Shown: positions 53,144 to 62,885 of the stretch, piece after piece | Position numbering within the stretch: position 1 is the first letter of the stretch | Layout: each line of letters starts with the position of its first letter | Assembly (NCBI GenBank): GCA_902799655.1 | Contig: CADCBH010000020.1 | Span: 1 to 64,000 of the forward strand | Reading direction: 5' to 3' | Length of the DNA stretch: 64,000 nucleotides | DNA from: an uncultured Bacteroidales bacterium | GTDB lineage: Bacteria > Bacteroidota > Bacteroidia > Bacteroidales > Bacteroidaceae | Made by a program: the position numbers and the translations under genes | The notes under the pieces: model-generated | Database searches by the model: none | What the model was told of the DNA's origin: nothing | The model's input: only the letters and a program-made list of their open reading frames with translations

Positions 53144-53159
53144 TGGAATGTCTCTTTTC
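53124..53159. terminator. bidirectional terminator between the 68-residue gene and rplS
   Basis: GAAAAGAGACAT (53124-53135) and ATGTCTCTTTTC (53148-53159) form a perfect 12-bp stem that overlaps the stop codon of the plus-strand gene. T-rich or A-rich arms give U-runs in either direction. Confidence 0.68.
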
Positions 53160-53186
53160 TATGTCGTGTAGGTTCTGAGTATCAGA

Positions 53187-53540
53187 TTACTCTTTAACGA
53201 TACCGCTGCGCTTCTCCTTGATGCGGGCAGCCTTACCAGTCAGCTTGCGCAGATAGTACAGCTTAGCGCGACGTACCTTACCAACCTTGTTCACTTCGAT
53301 GCTTTCAATGTTAGGCGACTCCAGGGGGAAGATACGCTCAACACCCACGGTACCAGACATCTTGCGAACAGTGAAGCGCTTCTTCTCCTGATGACCGCTG
53401 ATCTTGATGACCACGCCACGATAGAGCTGGATACGCTCCTTCGAACCCTCGATAATTTTGTAAGCGACAGTTACAGTGTCACCAGCCTTGAAACTGGGGT
53501 GCTGCTTGCCGGTTGCAAATGCTTCTTCAGCAACTTTAAT
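53187..53540 (-). CDS. rplS: 50S ribosomal protein L19, canonical start codon missing
   Basis: The frame from 53537 downward encodes [16 protein letters not shown]... through to [11 protein letters not shown], complete L19 except the first residues (normally MDLIK or similar). Upstream codons read TAA ATT AAA, so no ATG, GTG or TTG lies in frame between the stop at 53541-53543 and the conserved part. A ribosome site AGGAG sits at 53545-53549, 4 nt before ATT 53538-53540. A deletion between two AATT copies would remove the ATGGATTT block and give exactly this sequence. AUU initiation is the other option. L19 is essential, so an assembly error is likely. Confidence 0.85.
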   Translation of the reverse strand: MKVAEEAFATGKQHPSFKAGDTVTVAYKIIEGSKERIQLYRGVVIKISGHQEKKRFTVRKMSGTVGVERIFPLESPNIESIEVNKVGKVRRAKLYYLRKLTGKAARIKEKRSGIVKE

Positions 53541-53575
53541 TTATCTCCTGCCAGCGATTACGCGGAAAGCGGCTG

Positions 53576-53607
53576 CAAAGGTACGCATATTTTTCTGAAC
53601 TGCCAAG
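53576..53607 (-). promoter_or_regulatory. promoter of rplS
   Basis: Minus strand: CTTG (53604-53607), a 20-nt spacer and TACCTTTG (53576-53583). Confidence 0.6.
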
Positions 53608-53633
53608 CTTTTCTCTATTTTTTTCGCTTGAGA

Positions 53634-53665
53634 CTTGCACATGTGTAGGGATTTCGCTATCTTTG
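53634..53665 (+). promoter_or_regulatory. promoter of the TSCPD gene
   Basis: CTTG at 53634-53637, a 20-nt spacer and TATCTTTG at 53658-53665, then ATG at 53694. It is divergent from the rplS promoter. Confidence 0.6.
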
Positions 53666-53693
53666 CGCCAAGAAACCCAACGAACAAAGGACA

Positions 53694-53966
53694 ATGAAGA
53701 CAAAACACGTACAGTATGCGACGCAGGGTACCTGCTCACAACTTATCGACGTTACTGCCGATGAGAACGATGTTATCCAGCAGGTATTTTTCCTGGGTGG
53801 TTGTAATGGCAATCTGCAAGGTATCAGCCAACTGGTGAGAGGACAGAAGATTGACGATGTCATCCACAAGATAGAGGGCATCCGCTGTGGCGCAAAGGGG
53901 ACATCTTGTCCCGATCAACTCAGTCGAGCGCTACGACAGCTAAAGACTGCACCATTAAAGGAGTAG
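53694..53966 (+). CDS. TSCPD domain protein
   Basis: 90 residues, a stand-alone TSCPD domain (GTCSQLIDVTADENDVIQQVFFLGGC, GTSCPDQLSRAL). The TSCPD motif also occurs at the C-terminus of some ribonucleotide reductases. Cysteines are placed for metal binding. The role of the stand-alone form is unknown. Monocistronic with its own promoter and terminator. Confidence 0.88.
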   Translation: MKTKHVQYATQGTCSQLIDVTADENDVIQQVFFLGGCNGNLQGISQLVRGQKIDDVIHKIEGIRCGAKGTSCPDQLSRALRQLKTAPLKE

Positions 53967-53985
53967 GCCCAATGGTCTACTCCTT
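53958..53985. terminator. bidirectional terminator between the TSCPD gene and ctpA
   Basis: AAGGAGTAG (53958-53966) and CTACTCCTT (53977-53985) form a 9-bp stem overlapping both stop codons, with partial pairing in the loop. Confidence 0.6.
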
Positions 53986-55563
53986 ATTATTTATAACAGC
54001 GATAGCGCGCTGAACAACGTCGCTCTGCTCATTCATGATGGCGAAATATTCCGTCATCGTCCATAGGTCACGAGCAATCAGTGCCTTGAGTTGCTGCTTC
54101 AAATAGGGCAGCGTCTTTTGCATCTCGGCATCATCCTTGGGTACCACCTTTTGTTTCTTACCTTCGGCAATGATACCGTCTACCAGGCGTTTGGGCACCT
54201 CAAAACGCTTTTCGAAATCAGCAAAGGAGGGATATTCTGCCTTCAGTTGCTTGCGGTGGTTGTCAACATAACGCAAGTTCTGATTGAGGAGGATGGACTT
54301 GGCAGCCAACTCACGATGGTATTTGGTGTATTGCATCGTGTCGAGGGGCACGAATTCATCGGGCATGATACCTCCGCCACCATAGACCACACGATGTTCC
54401 TTCAGTGTGTAGTACTTCAGTGAGTCTGCAAAGTGCACACTATCAGCACTCATCAGTTCACCACTCTTCAGGCGATTGACGACATCCATCTGGTAGTCTT
54501 CCCTTTTTCCCTTTTCATAAGGTTTCTGAATACAACGCCCTGAAGGGGTGTAGTAGTGGGCGATGGTGAGTCGGATCAGTGAACCATCAGGCAATTCGAT
54601 GGGGCGCTGCACGAGACCCTTGCCGAAGGTGCGGCGACCTACAATGATACCGCGGTCATGGTCTTGTACTGCACCAGAGACAATTTCAGCTGCGGAAGCT
54701 GTATAGCTGTCAACAAGCACGATAACACGTCCCTCAGTAAACAATCCACCACCCCATGCCTTATATTCCATGCGTCGTGAACTTCGGCCATCTGTATAGA
54801 CAATGAGATCGCCTCTGTGGAGCAGTTCGTTGGCTACCTCGACGGCAGCTTGCAGATAACCTCCACCATTCTCCTGCAGATCGATGACGAGTGTCTGCAT
54901 ACCATCCGAGAGCAGTTGCTTGAGCCCTTGACGGAACTCGTCAGCGGTGGTGGCTCCGAAGTTGCTGATGCGGATATAGCCTACACCAGGACGCAGCATA
55001 TAGGTGGCATCGATGCTGTGAAGGGGAATCTTATCGCGCGTAATAGTAAAGGTGAGACGGTCAGCAATACCTGGTCGCACCACACCCAGTAGTACTTTCG
55101 TACCTTTGGGGCCACGCAAACGGCGAACAATTTCCTCACGGGCCATCTTTACGCCTGCAATAGACGAATCATTGACAGTAACGATACGGTCGCCTGCCAT
55201 GATGCCCATCTTCTCAGAAGGACCGCCACTGATGGTCTGGATGACAAGCAGCGTGTCTTCCACCATGTTAAACTGTACACCAATGCCCTCGAAGTTGCCC
55301 TGCAGGGGCTCGTTCATCTGCTGCACCTCCTTAGGTGTAGAGTAGCTGGAGTGAGGATCAAGTTTCTCCAGCATGCCTCGGATAGCATCCTCGACGAGCT
55401 TGGTCTCGTTGACGGTATCGACATAAAAGTATTTCACAGCTTGTTCGGCAAACTGTAACTTACGCATCTGAAGTTCAGCATCCGCCTTCGACTGGGCACC
55501 AATATGCAGAACAGGCAACGATGCTATCACCATCAGTAAAATGGCAAGTATCTCTTTTCTCAT
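53977..55563 (-). CDS. ctpA: C-terminal processing peptidase, S41 family
   Basis: 528 residues from ATG 55563 (MRKEILAILLMVIASLPVLHIG); the longer frame runs back into parE and is rejected. A signal peptide or anchor (about 1-22) is followed by a PDZ domain (about 80-165) and the S41 core. The catalytic Ser is in SYTASAAEIVSGAVQDHD and the Lys in GRRTFGKGLVQ. It acts in the periplasm on protein C-termini. The start lies 1 nt from the parE stop. Confidence 0.93.
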   Translation of the reverse strand: MRKEILAILLMVIASLPVLHIGAQSKADAELQMRKLQFAEQAVKYFYVDTVNETKLVEDAIRGMLEKLDPHSSYSTPKEVQQMNEPLQGNFEGIGVQFNMVEDTLLVIQTISGGPSEKMGIMAGDRIVTVNDSSIAGVKMAREEIVRRLRGPKGTKVLLGVVRPGIADRLTFTITRDKIPLHSIDATYMLRPGVGYIRISNFGATTADEFRQGLKQLLSDGMQTLVIDLQENGGGYLQAAVEVANELLHRGDLIVYTDGRSSRRMEYKAWGGGLFTEGRVIVLVDSYTASAAEIVSGAVQDHDRGIIVGRRTFGKGLVQRPIELPDGSLIRLTIAHYYTPSGRCIQKPYEKGKREDYQMDVVNRLKSGELMSADSVHFADSLKYYTLKEHRVVYGGGGIMPDEFVPLDTMQYTKYHRELAAKSILLNQNLRYVDNHRKQLKAEYPSFADFEKRFEVPKRLVDGIIAEGKKQKVVPKDDAEMQKTLPYLKQQLKALIARDLWTMTEYFAIMNEQSDVVQRAIAVINNKE

Positions 55564-55564
55564 G

Positions 55565-57493
55565 TTATTCGTAGTTATCTTCTTCAGGACGGTCTTCCTC
55601 AATGACCAGATTGTCGATGATGAAATTCTGACGCTCCATCGTGTTTTTGCCCATATAATACTCCAGAAGTTTTTGTACTTGGTCGTTCTTATGCAGCGTG
55701 ACCTGTTCCAGACGCATATCAGGACCAATGAAGCCAGCAAACTCCTCGGGAGAAATCTCGCCAAGACCCTTGAAACGGGTAATCTCAGGATCAGGACCTA
55801 ACTCCTGGACAGCCGTCTGGCGCTCCTCGTCGCTATAGCAATAGCGTGTCACGAAGTCACCCTTCTTGCCATCGTCAAGCATCTTCTTGTTCTTAATCTT
55901 CGAACGCTTATTGCGTACTCGGAACAACGGAGTTTGGAGAACATAGACATGCCCTTTCTTAATCAGTTCAGGGAAGAACTGCAGGAAGAAAGTAATGATC
56001 AGCAGGCGGATATGCATGCCGTCAACATCAGCATCGGTGGCTACGATGACCTTGTTATAGCGCAGCGTGTCGAGACCCTCCTCGATGTCGAGGGCTGCCT
56101 GCAACAAGTTGAACTCCTCATTCTCATAGACCACCTTCTTGGTGAGTCCGAACGAGTTGAGGGGCTTACCTCTCAATGAGAAGACGGCCTGTGTATTGAC
56201 ATCGCGACTCTTGGTGATACTTCCGCTGGCTGAATCACCCTCAGTGATGAATATCGACGACTCCTCCTTGTGTTCGTTCTTGACATCGCTGTAGTGGATG
56301 CGGCAGTCGCGCAATTTGCGATTGTGCAGATTAGCTTTCTTAGCTCGCTCACGAGCCAGTTTGGTAACACCAGCCATCGCCTTGCGCTCGCGTTCACTCT
56401 CCTTGACCTTGTTCTCAATGACCTCAGCCACATCCTGATGGATGTGCAGATAGTTGTCAACCTGCTGTTTGATGAAGTCACCTACATATTTGTTGATAGT
56501 CTCACCATCTGGCGCCATCAGTGTAGAGCCCAACTTGATTTTCGTCTGACTCTCGAAGACAGGTTCCTCGACATTGATGGCGATAGCTGCCACGATACCC
56601 GTGCGGATATCTCCATACTCATATTTGCCGTAGAACTCCTTGATAGTCCTGGCAATATGCTCTTTGAAGGCACTTTGGTGGGTACCGCCCTGTGTTGTAT
56701 GCTGTCCGTTGACAAATGAATAGTATTCCTCACCATACTGGTTGGCATGGGTAAAGGCTATCTCGATGTCCTCACCCTTCAGATGGATGATGGGGTAGAG
56801 CGGGTCGTTGGTCATGCGGTCTTTCAGCAGGTCCTCCAGTCCGTGACGTGAGAGGATGCGGCGACCATTGTACATGATGGCGAGACCTGTGTTCAGATAG
56901 GTATAGTTGCGGAGCATATTCTCCACGATATCATCCTGGAACTTGTAATCCTTGAAGAGCGTGTTGTCTGGCTCAAAATAGATATAGGTACCATTCTCAT
57001 CTTGTGTGTCTTCCGTCTTGTCGCTTCCCAGCACACCACAGGCAAACGAGGCGCGACGCACCTTGCCGTCGCGATAGGAGGCCACCTCAAAATGAGAGCT
57101 GAGGGCATTAACGGCTTTGACACCTACACCATTCAGTCCGACAGATTTCTTAAAAGCTTTTGAGTCGTATTTACCACCCGTATTCAAGACGCTGACAGCC
57201 TCGATGAGCTTACCCTGTGGGATGCCGCGACCATAGTCGCGGACAGAGACGCGCAGGTTGTCGTCGATGGTGATCTCGATGCGATCACCCGCCTTCATCT
57301 TGAACTCGTCGATACTGTTGTCAATGACTTCCTTCAACAGTACATAGATGCCATCTTCGGGTAGTGAGCCGTCGCCTAGGCGTCCGATATACATACCTGG
57401 ACGAGTACGCACATGCTCCATATCACTGAGGTGACGTATATTGTCATCAGTGTACTGTACTTGTTCTTCGATGATGTTATTTTCTTCGTTCAT
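55565..57493 (-). CDS. parE: DNA topoisomerase IV subunit B
   Basis: 642 residues. GHKL ATPase motifs are [18 protein letters not shown] and [11 protein letters not shown]. The TOPRIM motif is [11 protein letters not shown] with [10 protein letters not shown] and the PLNSFGL segment. Length and sequence fit the Bacteroidetes ParE/TopoIV-B type; GyrB is the alternative name but is usually longer and differs in the TOPRIM. It overlaps the preceding gene by 4 nt and is followed at once by ctpA. The partner parC is not in the window. Confidence 0.9.
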   Translation of the reverse strand: MNEENNIIEEQVQYTDDNIRHLSDMEHVRTRPGMYIGRLGDGSLPEDGIYVLLKEVIDNSIDEFKMKAGDRIEITIDDNLRVSVRDYGRGIPQGKLIEAVSVLNTGGKYDSKAFKKSVGLNGVGVKAVNALSSHFEVASYRDGKVRRASFACGVLGSDKTEDTQDENGTYIYFEPDNTLFKDYKFQDDIVENMLRNYTYLNTGLAIMYNGRRILSRHGLEDLLKDRMTNDPLYPIIHLKGEDIEIAFTHANQYGEEYYSFVNGQHTTQGGTHQSAFKEHIARTIKEFYGKYEYGDIRTGIVAAIAINVEEPVFESQTKIKLGSTLMAPDGETINKYVGDFIKQQVDNYLHIHQDVAEVIENKVKESERERKAMAGVTKLARERAKKANLHNRKLRDCRIHYSDVKNEHKEESSIFITEGDSASGSITKSRDVNTQAVFSLRGKPLNSFGLTKKVVYENEEFNLLQAALDIEEGLDTLRYNKVIVATDADVDGMHIRLLIITFFLQFFPELIKKGHVYVLQTPLFRVRNKRSKIKNKKMLDDGKKGDFVTRYCYSDEERQTAVQELGPDPEITRFKGLGEISPEEFAGFIGPDMRLEQVTLHKNDQVQKLLEYYMGKNTMERQNFIIDNLVIEEDRPEEDNYE

Positions 57494-58644
57494 AAGTTCT
57501 TCTTATAGCACCTGCGGCGCTTATGCTGTATATGTTCCAAATACTGCCATTGGCTTTGCACCTTCTCGTTGGTTTCCATCTCGACGTTGGTCTCGCCCCA
57601 CTTAAAGCCATACTTCTGATAGATGGGGATGAGGTCGTAGAACAACAAGGCATTGGCTCCTTTCTGCTGGTATTCGGGCAGGATACCGATGAGCATCAGG
57701 TCGAGGCACTCTGCCTGATGGAATTTCAGAGCTTTAAGGCAATGCCACCAACCGAAGGGGAACAGGCGTCCGTTCTTGCATTTCTGCAAGGCCCGCGTCA
57801 TATTGGTAATCGAGATGCCCACACCAATAATGTCGTGATTGGGCGTGTTCCAGTCTTCTATCAGACAGAGCATATCCATATCGAGCATGGGGAACCACAT
57901 CTTCAGATACTCGTCAATCTGACGCTCCGTCATCTGCGAATAGCCGTAGAGATGGCCAAACGACTTGTTGACTACATCGAGCACTTTACGACCATATTGC
58001 TCCTTGCCAAAGACCTGGCTGCGCTTGGGGTGCATAGGGTGCAGGTTGTAGCGCTTCATCACCATTTCTGCAACTTTGCGGAACTTCTCGGGCATCCCCT
58101 CTTCAGGCACGATGAGTTTGTATTCCACGTAGTCATTATCTTTCACCCAACCACCCAACTGTTCCATGTGTTGCGGATAATAGGGGTAGTTGTAGATGGT
58201 TGCCATCGTGCCCAATTCTTCGAAGCCCTCGATCAACATACCTTCGGGATCCATATCCGTAAAGCCCAGCGGACCAATCATCTCAGTCATACCCTTTGAA
58301 CGTCCCCAATGGGCCACAGCATCCAGCAAAGCACCAGACACTTCCTGATCGTCGATGAAGTCTATCCAGCCAAAACGCACACTGCTACGCTCCCAACGGT
58401 CGTTGGCGCGATGGTTGATGATGCCTGCAATACGCCCTACAACCTTTCCGTCCTTGTAGGCCAGGAAATATTCTGCCTCGCAAAATTCGAAGGCGGCATT
58501 CTTGTCCTTACTCAACGTATGCACCTCGTCGCTGTACAGGTTGGGAGCATCATATTGGTTGCCACGATACAGGTCGTAGTGCAACTGGATGAATGCGTCG
58601 AGCTCCTTTCTGGTAGTGACCTTCCTTATCTCTACTGATGACAT
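57490..58644 (-). CDS. GNAT-like acyltransferase-type protein
   Basis: 384 residues from ATG 58644 ([18 protein letters not shown]). Two GNAT-like halves are suggested by [18 protein letters not shown] and by [31 protein letters not shown], the latter resembling the acetyl-CoA loop. Substrate is unknown. First gene of an operon with parE (4-nt overlap) and ctpA. Confidence 0.78.
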   Translation of the reverse strand: MSSVEIRKVTTRKELDAFIQLHYDLYRGNQYDAPNLYSDEVHTLSKDKNAAFEFCEAEYFLAYKDGKVVGRIAGIINHRANDRWERSSVRFGWIDFIDDQEVSGALLDAVAHWGRSKGMTEMIGPLGFTDMDPEGMLIEGFEELGTMATIYNYPYYPQHMEQLGGWVKDNDYVEYKLIVPEEGMPEKFRKVAEMVMKRYNLHPMHPKRSQVFGKEQYGRKVLDVVNKSFGHLYGYSQMTERQIDEYLKMWFPMLDMDMLCLIEDWNTPNHDIIGVGISITNMTRALQKCKNGRLFPFGWWHCLKALKFHQAECLDLMLIGILPEYQQKGANALLFYDLIPIYQKYGFKWGETNVEMETNEKVQSQWQYLEHIQHKRRRCYKKNL

Positions 58645-58666
58645 GCTGAATATGTTTATTATCTTG

Positions 58667-58674
58667 CAAAGGTA
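58667..58674 (-). promoter_or_regulatory. -7 box of the acetyltransferase-parE-ctpA operon
   Basis: TACCTTTG on the minus strand, 22 nt before ATG 58644. No clear -33 box. Confidence 0.55.
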
Positions 58675-58701
58675 ACGAAAAAGCACGAAACGCCCAAATA
58701 T

Positions 58702-59964
58702 TTAACCAATTTTACGGCAAATAAAGAGCTGATGGGCGTTGTCAGCATTGGTCGTGGCAAAGATAAAGGTGTCGCCACCGTCTTTCAGTCGCAGTTTCTT
58801 GCGCAGCTGATCGACACTTAAAGGGAAGTTGCGAACGGTGATATTGGCGCGTTCGATGCCAATAAGCGACCTTTTCAGCTCCTGGCGATTCATGGAAGAA
58901 ATGGAGACAATACGAAAGCGTCGCCCAGGGAAATCATGGATTTCAATAGGAGAAAGGAAGAGATGCGAGTTGATGGAAACGGGACGAACGCCAAAGCGAC
59001 GAGCCACCTCATCGAAACAACCGGCCTTCATGATGGAAGCGTTAGGTTCAAACAGGAAAGCATCTGCCGATTCTTGTTCAGTACGATGACTTAGTACTGT
59101 AAGTTTGACGTCTTCGTACTGTAAGTTTGAAATCTTAGTACTGTAAGTTTGAGGCTTTGGGGTGACCTCGAAGATGCTATCATTGTTAACGCAAACCAGT
59201 CGCAAACCCTCTACAGGTTCCTTACCCAGCACCATCAAGAGCTCTTTACACTCGTTGTCGACACTGACGATATGTACCTCATGAACGAAAACTTGATGCG
59301 TTGAGGCTGCCTGCTCGATATCTTCTATAGCCTTTCGCCAGTCGAGCATAGGCGAGAGTTTGAGCATCACACGATGCGCTTTCTGCATCAACAATGGCAA
59401 CAGTTCCAATACATTGGGCGTGCAGTCGGCAATGCCGTAGGTGCGTCCTCCGTGCTCGTTGCGACGGGCTGGGTCGAGGAATATGATGGTGGCAGGCACA
59501 ACATCGGAGAGAAAAGCTGATGCGTTGCCTCGATTTACAGAGCAGGAGAGGTTGAGTAGGTGGAAATTATGCTCCGCTATGTCGCAGAGCACGTCGTTTT
59601 GTTCGACATAGCAACGACGACTAAAGCCTTGCGACATCCAGTAGAAGTCGACACCGAAACCTCCCGTCAAGTCGACGAAGGATTGCCGGTCGGCGCATAA
59701 GCCATTGACGACTTGCGCCTTATAGCGAGCCGCCTGCTCTGACGAGCATTGTTCCATATTAAGGTGAGGAGGATAGAGAATGCCCTCGACAGCCGCCCAT
59801 GTAGGCAACTTGCGACGTGCCGTCTGCCTGCCCGCTATCTGCTGAAGCGCCATCGGCATATCCACTGCAGGGTTCTTGGTGCCCTGTAGTGCTAGCTGTC
59901 GCACATCATCGTCCTGATGAGAGCTGATGAAATCCTGTGTCTCCTGATTCAACGCCTTAACCAT
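58702..59964 (-). CDS. class I SAM-dependent methyltransferase with THUMP-like C-terminus
   Basis: 420 residues. The Rossmann core shows the SAM-binding DLTGGFGVDFYWMS and the motif IIFLDPARRNEHGGR. The C-terminal region (about 330-420) resembles the THUMP-like domain found in these proteins. Probably an RNA methyltransferase. Residues around 268-290 are encoded by three 22-bp repeats (see below) and may be a nonessential loop. It shares an 8-nt overlap with the upstream phosphatase gene. Confidence 0.82.
   Translation of the reverse strand: MVKALNQETQDFISSHQDDDVRQLALQGTKNPAVDMPMALQQIAGRQTARRKLPTWAAVEGILYPPHLNMEQCSSEQAARYKAQVVNGLCADRQSFVDLTGGFGVDFYWMSQGFSRRCYVEQNDVLCDIAEHNFHLLNLSCSVNRGNASAFLSDVVPATIIFLDPARRNEHGGRTYGIADCTPNVLELLPLLMQKAHRVMLKLSPMLDWRKAIEDIEQAASTHQVFVHEVHIVSVDNECKELLMVLGKEPVEGLRLVCVNNDSIFEVTPKPQTYSTKISNLQYEDVKLTVLSHRTEQESADAFLFEPNASIMKAGCFDEVARRFGVRPVSINSHLFLSPIEIHDFPGRRFRIVSISSMNRQELKRSLIGIERANITVRNFPLSVDQLRKKLRLKDGGDTFIFATTNADNAHQLFICRKIG
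59092..59152 (-). repeat. three 22-bp tandem repeats inside the methyltransferase gene
   Basis: The core GTACTGTAAGTTTGA starts at 59094, 59116 and 59138 on the plus strand, a 22-bp period. Because 22 is not a multiple of 3, each copy is translated in a different frame (QTYSTK, NLQYED, VKLTVLS), and the whole insert remains open. It interrupts otherwise conserved sequence. Confidence 0.75.
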
Positions 59965-62059
59965 TGGTTACCTTCATGCACATCATAGTCAGGTCATCAT
60001 TGGGCTCGGCACCGTCCCTGTGGCGTTCCACTTCGGCAGCCATCCGTTCAATGACATCACGACTATCTTTGAATTCTCCTTTTCTGAGGAAAGCCAGCAT
60101 CTGGTCCTCGCCAAACTGCTTCAGCTCATGGTTCTCTGCCTCGTTGAGGCCATCGGTATAGAGGAATAATGGGCGATTCATGATGGTGTCGATTTCCTCA
60201 CCCACAAACTGCAGGCCAGGCCATAAGCCAATAGGTGCATTCGACTCCATCTTGAGGAAGTCGCCACGATGCTCTCCACCTCCGATGACAGGAGGATTGT
60301 GGCCTGCATTACAGAAGGCGAGATGACCTGTCGTGAGGTCGATGAGTCCCAAGAAGAAAGTGACAAACATGCCACTGACGTTATCCTCACCGGACAACGC
60401 ATCATTCATCTGCGTACAGATATCTGCAGGCTTCATACCTTGGGAGGCCAGCGTGCGGAAGAGGCGCGTGGCTTGTGCCATAAACAATGATGCTGGCACG
60501 CCCTTGCCACTCACATCGCCTATGCAGAAATAGAGATTGTTGCCTTGCTGGATATAGCCATAGAGGTCGCCACCAACCTCCTTGGCAGGCGTCATTGAAC
60601 CATACATGTCCAGACCCTTGCGCTGAGGGAATTCGTGGGGTACCATCGACATCTGGATATCACGGGCAATACGCAGTTCACTCTGAATACGTTCTTTAAC
60701 AGCTGTTGTCTCCTGCAACTGATCATAGGCCACCTTCAGTTCTTTGTGAGCCACTTCAAGACGCTTGGCAGCACGATGACGGAAGAAGATGAAGATGGCG
60801 AGTGCCAGCACGATGAGGGCAAAGAGGATGGCCATTGCACTGTAGCGTTGTTTGGAAAGCGTCACCTCCTGTTCGGCGATATGGCGATCCTTCTCTTGTG
60901 TCTCATAGATGGTGGCGAGCTCAGCGGCATCGTCTTGCTTCTGCCAGACTATCGCAGAGTCAAGGTAGTAAAAGATACGCAAACCGACTGCCAATGCACT
61001 GTCTTTATAACCCGCACCAGCATTAGCGCGAAATTTGGGAAACAGATACTGCTGGATGATATCGAGCGAGGGTTTGCCAACTCTCTTGCGTATTTGGTCC
61101 TCTATATCAGCATAGGCCTCTGTGGCCTCTGCATAGCGGTGGGCAGCCATCAGGTATTCGCCGGGAGCGTGTTCCCTACCACTCTTATAACATTCCGTTG
61201 ACTGATAGATATCGAACTGTTTGTTAGCCTCTTCCTTATTGCCTTGTCCCAATAGGGCACGTGCCATGAAGTTGCAACGACGGGCATATTGGGCATCATA
61301 ATATTTCTGACGACAATATGGACTGTCTTTATACATTGCCAACAAGGTGTCAAGACGAGCTATCATCAGGATAGCATTATCATAGAGTTTGGCATCCAGG
61401 TAGAAAAGCGTGCTGTTGTTGACACATGCCAGGCTGTTCTCATAAGTCAGATAGGTTGTATCTGTTGGAATACCTTTCAGAAAATAATGATACGCCTCTG
61501 AAAAGCTCTTGCCGGCTTCTTCGTAGCGTCGCATCTTCAGTTGGCAGATGCCGATGTCACTCAATTGAACGCCAATCAGTCTTGGTTTTACCAAGTCCGA
61601 CTGTTTCATCTTATTCAGCGTCTTGATTGATTGTCTGAGGGCAGCCTCGAAGTTGTGGTTAACCTGATAAAGATTCGTCAGCATGGCCGATGCAAGGAAG
61701 AAGGCCCGCTCTTCTGCTCGATTGCGAATCTCACCATTGACGGCTTTCTTCCAATAGTTCTCCGACTGGCGTTGTTGGCCCTGATCTTTGCAGACATATC
61801 CTCGTTCATAGTTGGCTTGTATCACACCAATGATGCCAACCTCTTCGAGGCTGTCAATCAATGCCATCAACGCTTCCGGATTGTGAAGCTTCTTTCGCTG
61901 ATAGATCATACTATCAGCCAACAATGCGTTCAACGAGTCCTTGACACCCTTGGAACTGGTGGTTTGACGCTGACAAGATGTCAACGACGGAAGCAGTCCT
62001 CCTAAGAGGAAAAGGGCCACAAGGGCGAGGGGCAAAAGGCGGGTTAAGGGCTTGTTCAT
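59957..62059 (-). CDS. TPR-containing membrane SpoIIE-type PP2C phosphatase
   Basis: 700 residues from ATG 62059 (MNKPLTRLLPLALVAL). The N-terminus has a lipobox-like LTSC at about residue 28. Residues 60-400 are helical TPR-like repeats. A membrane helix (about 413-437, AILFALIVLALAIFIFFRH) is followed by a coiled coil and a SpoIIE/PP2C domain (about 475-700) with [30 protein letters not shown] and [11 protein letters not shown] periplasmic TPR sensor controlling a cytosolic phosphatase is likely. A second, related phosphatase is at 22730-24712. Overlaps the methyltransferase gene by 8 nt. Confidence 0.86.
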   Translation of the reverse strand: MNKPLTRLLPLALVALFLLGGLLPSLTSCQRQTTSSKGVKDSLNALLADSMIYQRKKLHNPEALMALIDSLEEVGIIGVIQANYERGYVCKDQGQQRQSENYWKKAVNGEIRNRAEERAFFLASAMLTNLYQVNHNFEAALRQSIKTLNKMKQSDLVKPRLIGVQLSDIGICQLKMRRYEEAGKSFSEAYHYFLKGIPTDTTYLTYENSLACVNNSTLFYLDAKLYDNAILMIARLDTLLAMYKDSPYCRQKYYDAQYARRCNFMARALLGQGNKEEANKQFDIYQSTECYKSGREHAPGEYLMAAHRYAEATEAYADIEDQIRKRVGKPSLDIIQQYLFPKFRANAGAGYKDSALAVGLRIFYYLDSAIVWQKQDDAAELATIYETQEKDRHIAEQEVTLSKQRYSAMAILFALIVLALAIFIFFRHRAAKRLEVAHKELKVAYDQLQETTAVKERIQSELRIARDIQMSMVPHEFPQRKGLDMYGSMTPAKEVGGDLYGYIQQGNNLYFCIGDVSGKGVPASLFMAQATRLFRTLASQGMKPADICTQMNDALSGEDNVSGMFVTFFLGLIDLTTGHLAFCNAGHNPPVIGGGEHRGDFLKMESNAPIGLWPGLQFVGEEIDTIMNRPLFLYTDGLNEAENHELKQFGEDQMLAFLRKGEFKDSRDVIERMAAEVERHRDGAEPNDDLTMMCMKVTNG

Positions 62060-62083
62060 GTCGTATCTTCTCTGATTTGTGTG

Positions 62084-62143
62084 CAAAGATACAAAAAAAT
62101 TCTTAATTCTTAATTCCTAATTCTCAATTAATTCGTATCTTTG
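62084..62143. promoter_or_regulatory. divergent -7 boxes between the phosphatase gene and dapB
   Basis: Minus-strand TATCTTTG at 62084-62091 serves the phosphatase gene. Plus-strand TATCTTTG at 62136-62143 serves dapB. Between them are short TTCTTAA-type tandem repeats (about 62100-62130). Confidence 0.55.
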
Positions 62144-62168
62144 CATCGTATTAATACAAAATGGAAAT

Positions 62169-62885
62169 ATGAAGATAGCTTTAATCGGCTACGGTAAGAT
62201 GGGCAAGATGATTGAACAGATAGCCCTCAGCCGTGGTCATGAAATTGTGAGTATTATCGACATCGACAATCAGGACGACTTTGACAGCGAGGCTTTCCGC
62301 AGTGCTGATGTCGCAATAGAGTTTACCGCACCCCAGGCGGCTTATGGTAATTATCTGCGTGCCTTCAAGCACCATGTCAAGGTGGTAAGTGGCTCTACAG
62401 GATGGATGAAGGAACATGGTGATGACGTGAAGCGCATGTGTACAGAAGAGGGACAGACGCTCTTCTGGGCTTCAAACTTCTCAATAGGTGTGGCCATCTT
62501 CTCTGCCGTCAATAAGTATCTGGCAAAAATCATGAATCAGTTCCCACAATACGATGTAGAGATGGAAGAGACGCATCACGTGCATAAGCTCGACCATCCC
62601 AGCGGCACAGCTATCACGCTGGCTGAGGGCATCCTCGAGAACATCGACCGCAAGGAGGCGTGGGCTGAGGATACAACAGATCCTAAGTTGCTGCGTATCG
62701 ACCATATCCGTCGAGGCGAGGTGGCTGGTATCCATACCGTGCGCTACGACTCTGAGGCTGATATCATTACCATCACCCATGATGCCCATTCGCGTCAGGG
62801 CTTTGCCCTCGGTGCTGTGCTGGCAGCAGAATATACCCAGCAGCATCAGGGATTATTAACCATAAGCGATATGTTTCAGTTCTAA
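62169..62885 (+). CDS. dapB: 4-hydroxy-tetrahydrodipicolinate reductase
   Basis: 238 residues. The NAD(P)-binding motif is IALIGYGKMGKMIEQIA; the substrate-binding HHVHKLDHPSGTA and the late VRYDSEADIITITHDAHSRQGFALGA segments are conserved. It acts in lysine and diaminopimelate synthesis in the cytosol. The stop overlaps the lepB start by 1 nt (TAATG), so the two are co-translated. Confidence 0.95.
   Translation: MKIALIGYGKMGKMIEQIALSRGHEIVSIIDIDNQDDFDSEAFRSADVAIEFTAPQAAYGNYLRAFKHHVKVVSGSTGWMKEHGDDVKRMCTEEGQTLFWASNFSIGVAIFSAVNKYLAKIMNQFPQYDVEMEETHHVHKLDHPSGTAITLAEGILENIDRKEAWAEDTTDPKLLRIDHIRRGEVAGIHTVRYDSEADIITITHDAHSRQGFALGAVLAAEYTQQHQGLLTISDMFQF

Noticed and set aside
53187..53414. 75-residue frame as the complete rplS product
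   Set aside because: Conserved L19 sequence continues upstream to about 53537 in the same frame, so this start would drop the N-terminal third.
55564..55764. 67-codon upstream extension of the S41 peptidase
   Set aside because: It overlaps the end of parE in another frame, and a signal peptide begins exactly at the ATG at 55563.
59092..59152. CRISPR-like array
   Set aside because: The 22-bp units are directly adjacent with no spacers and lie in coding sequence; no cas genes are present.
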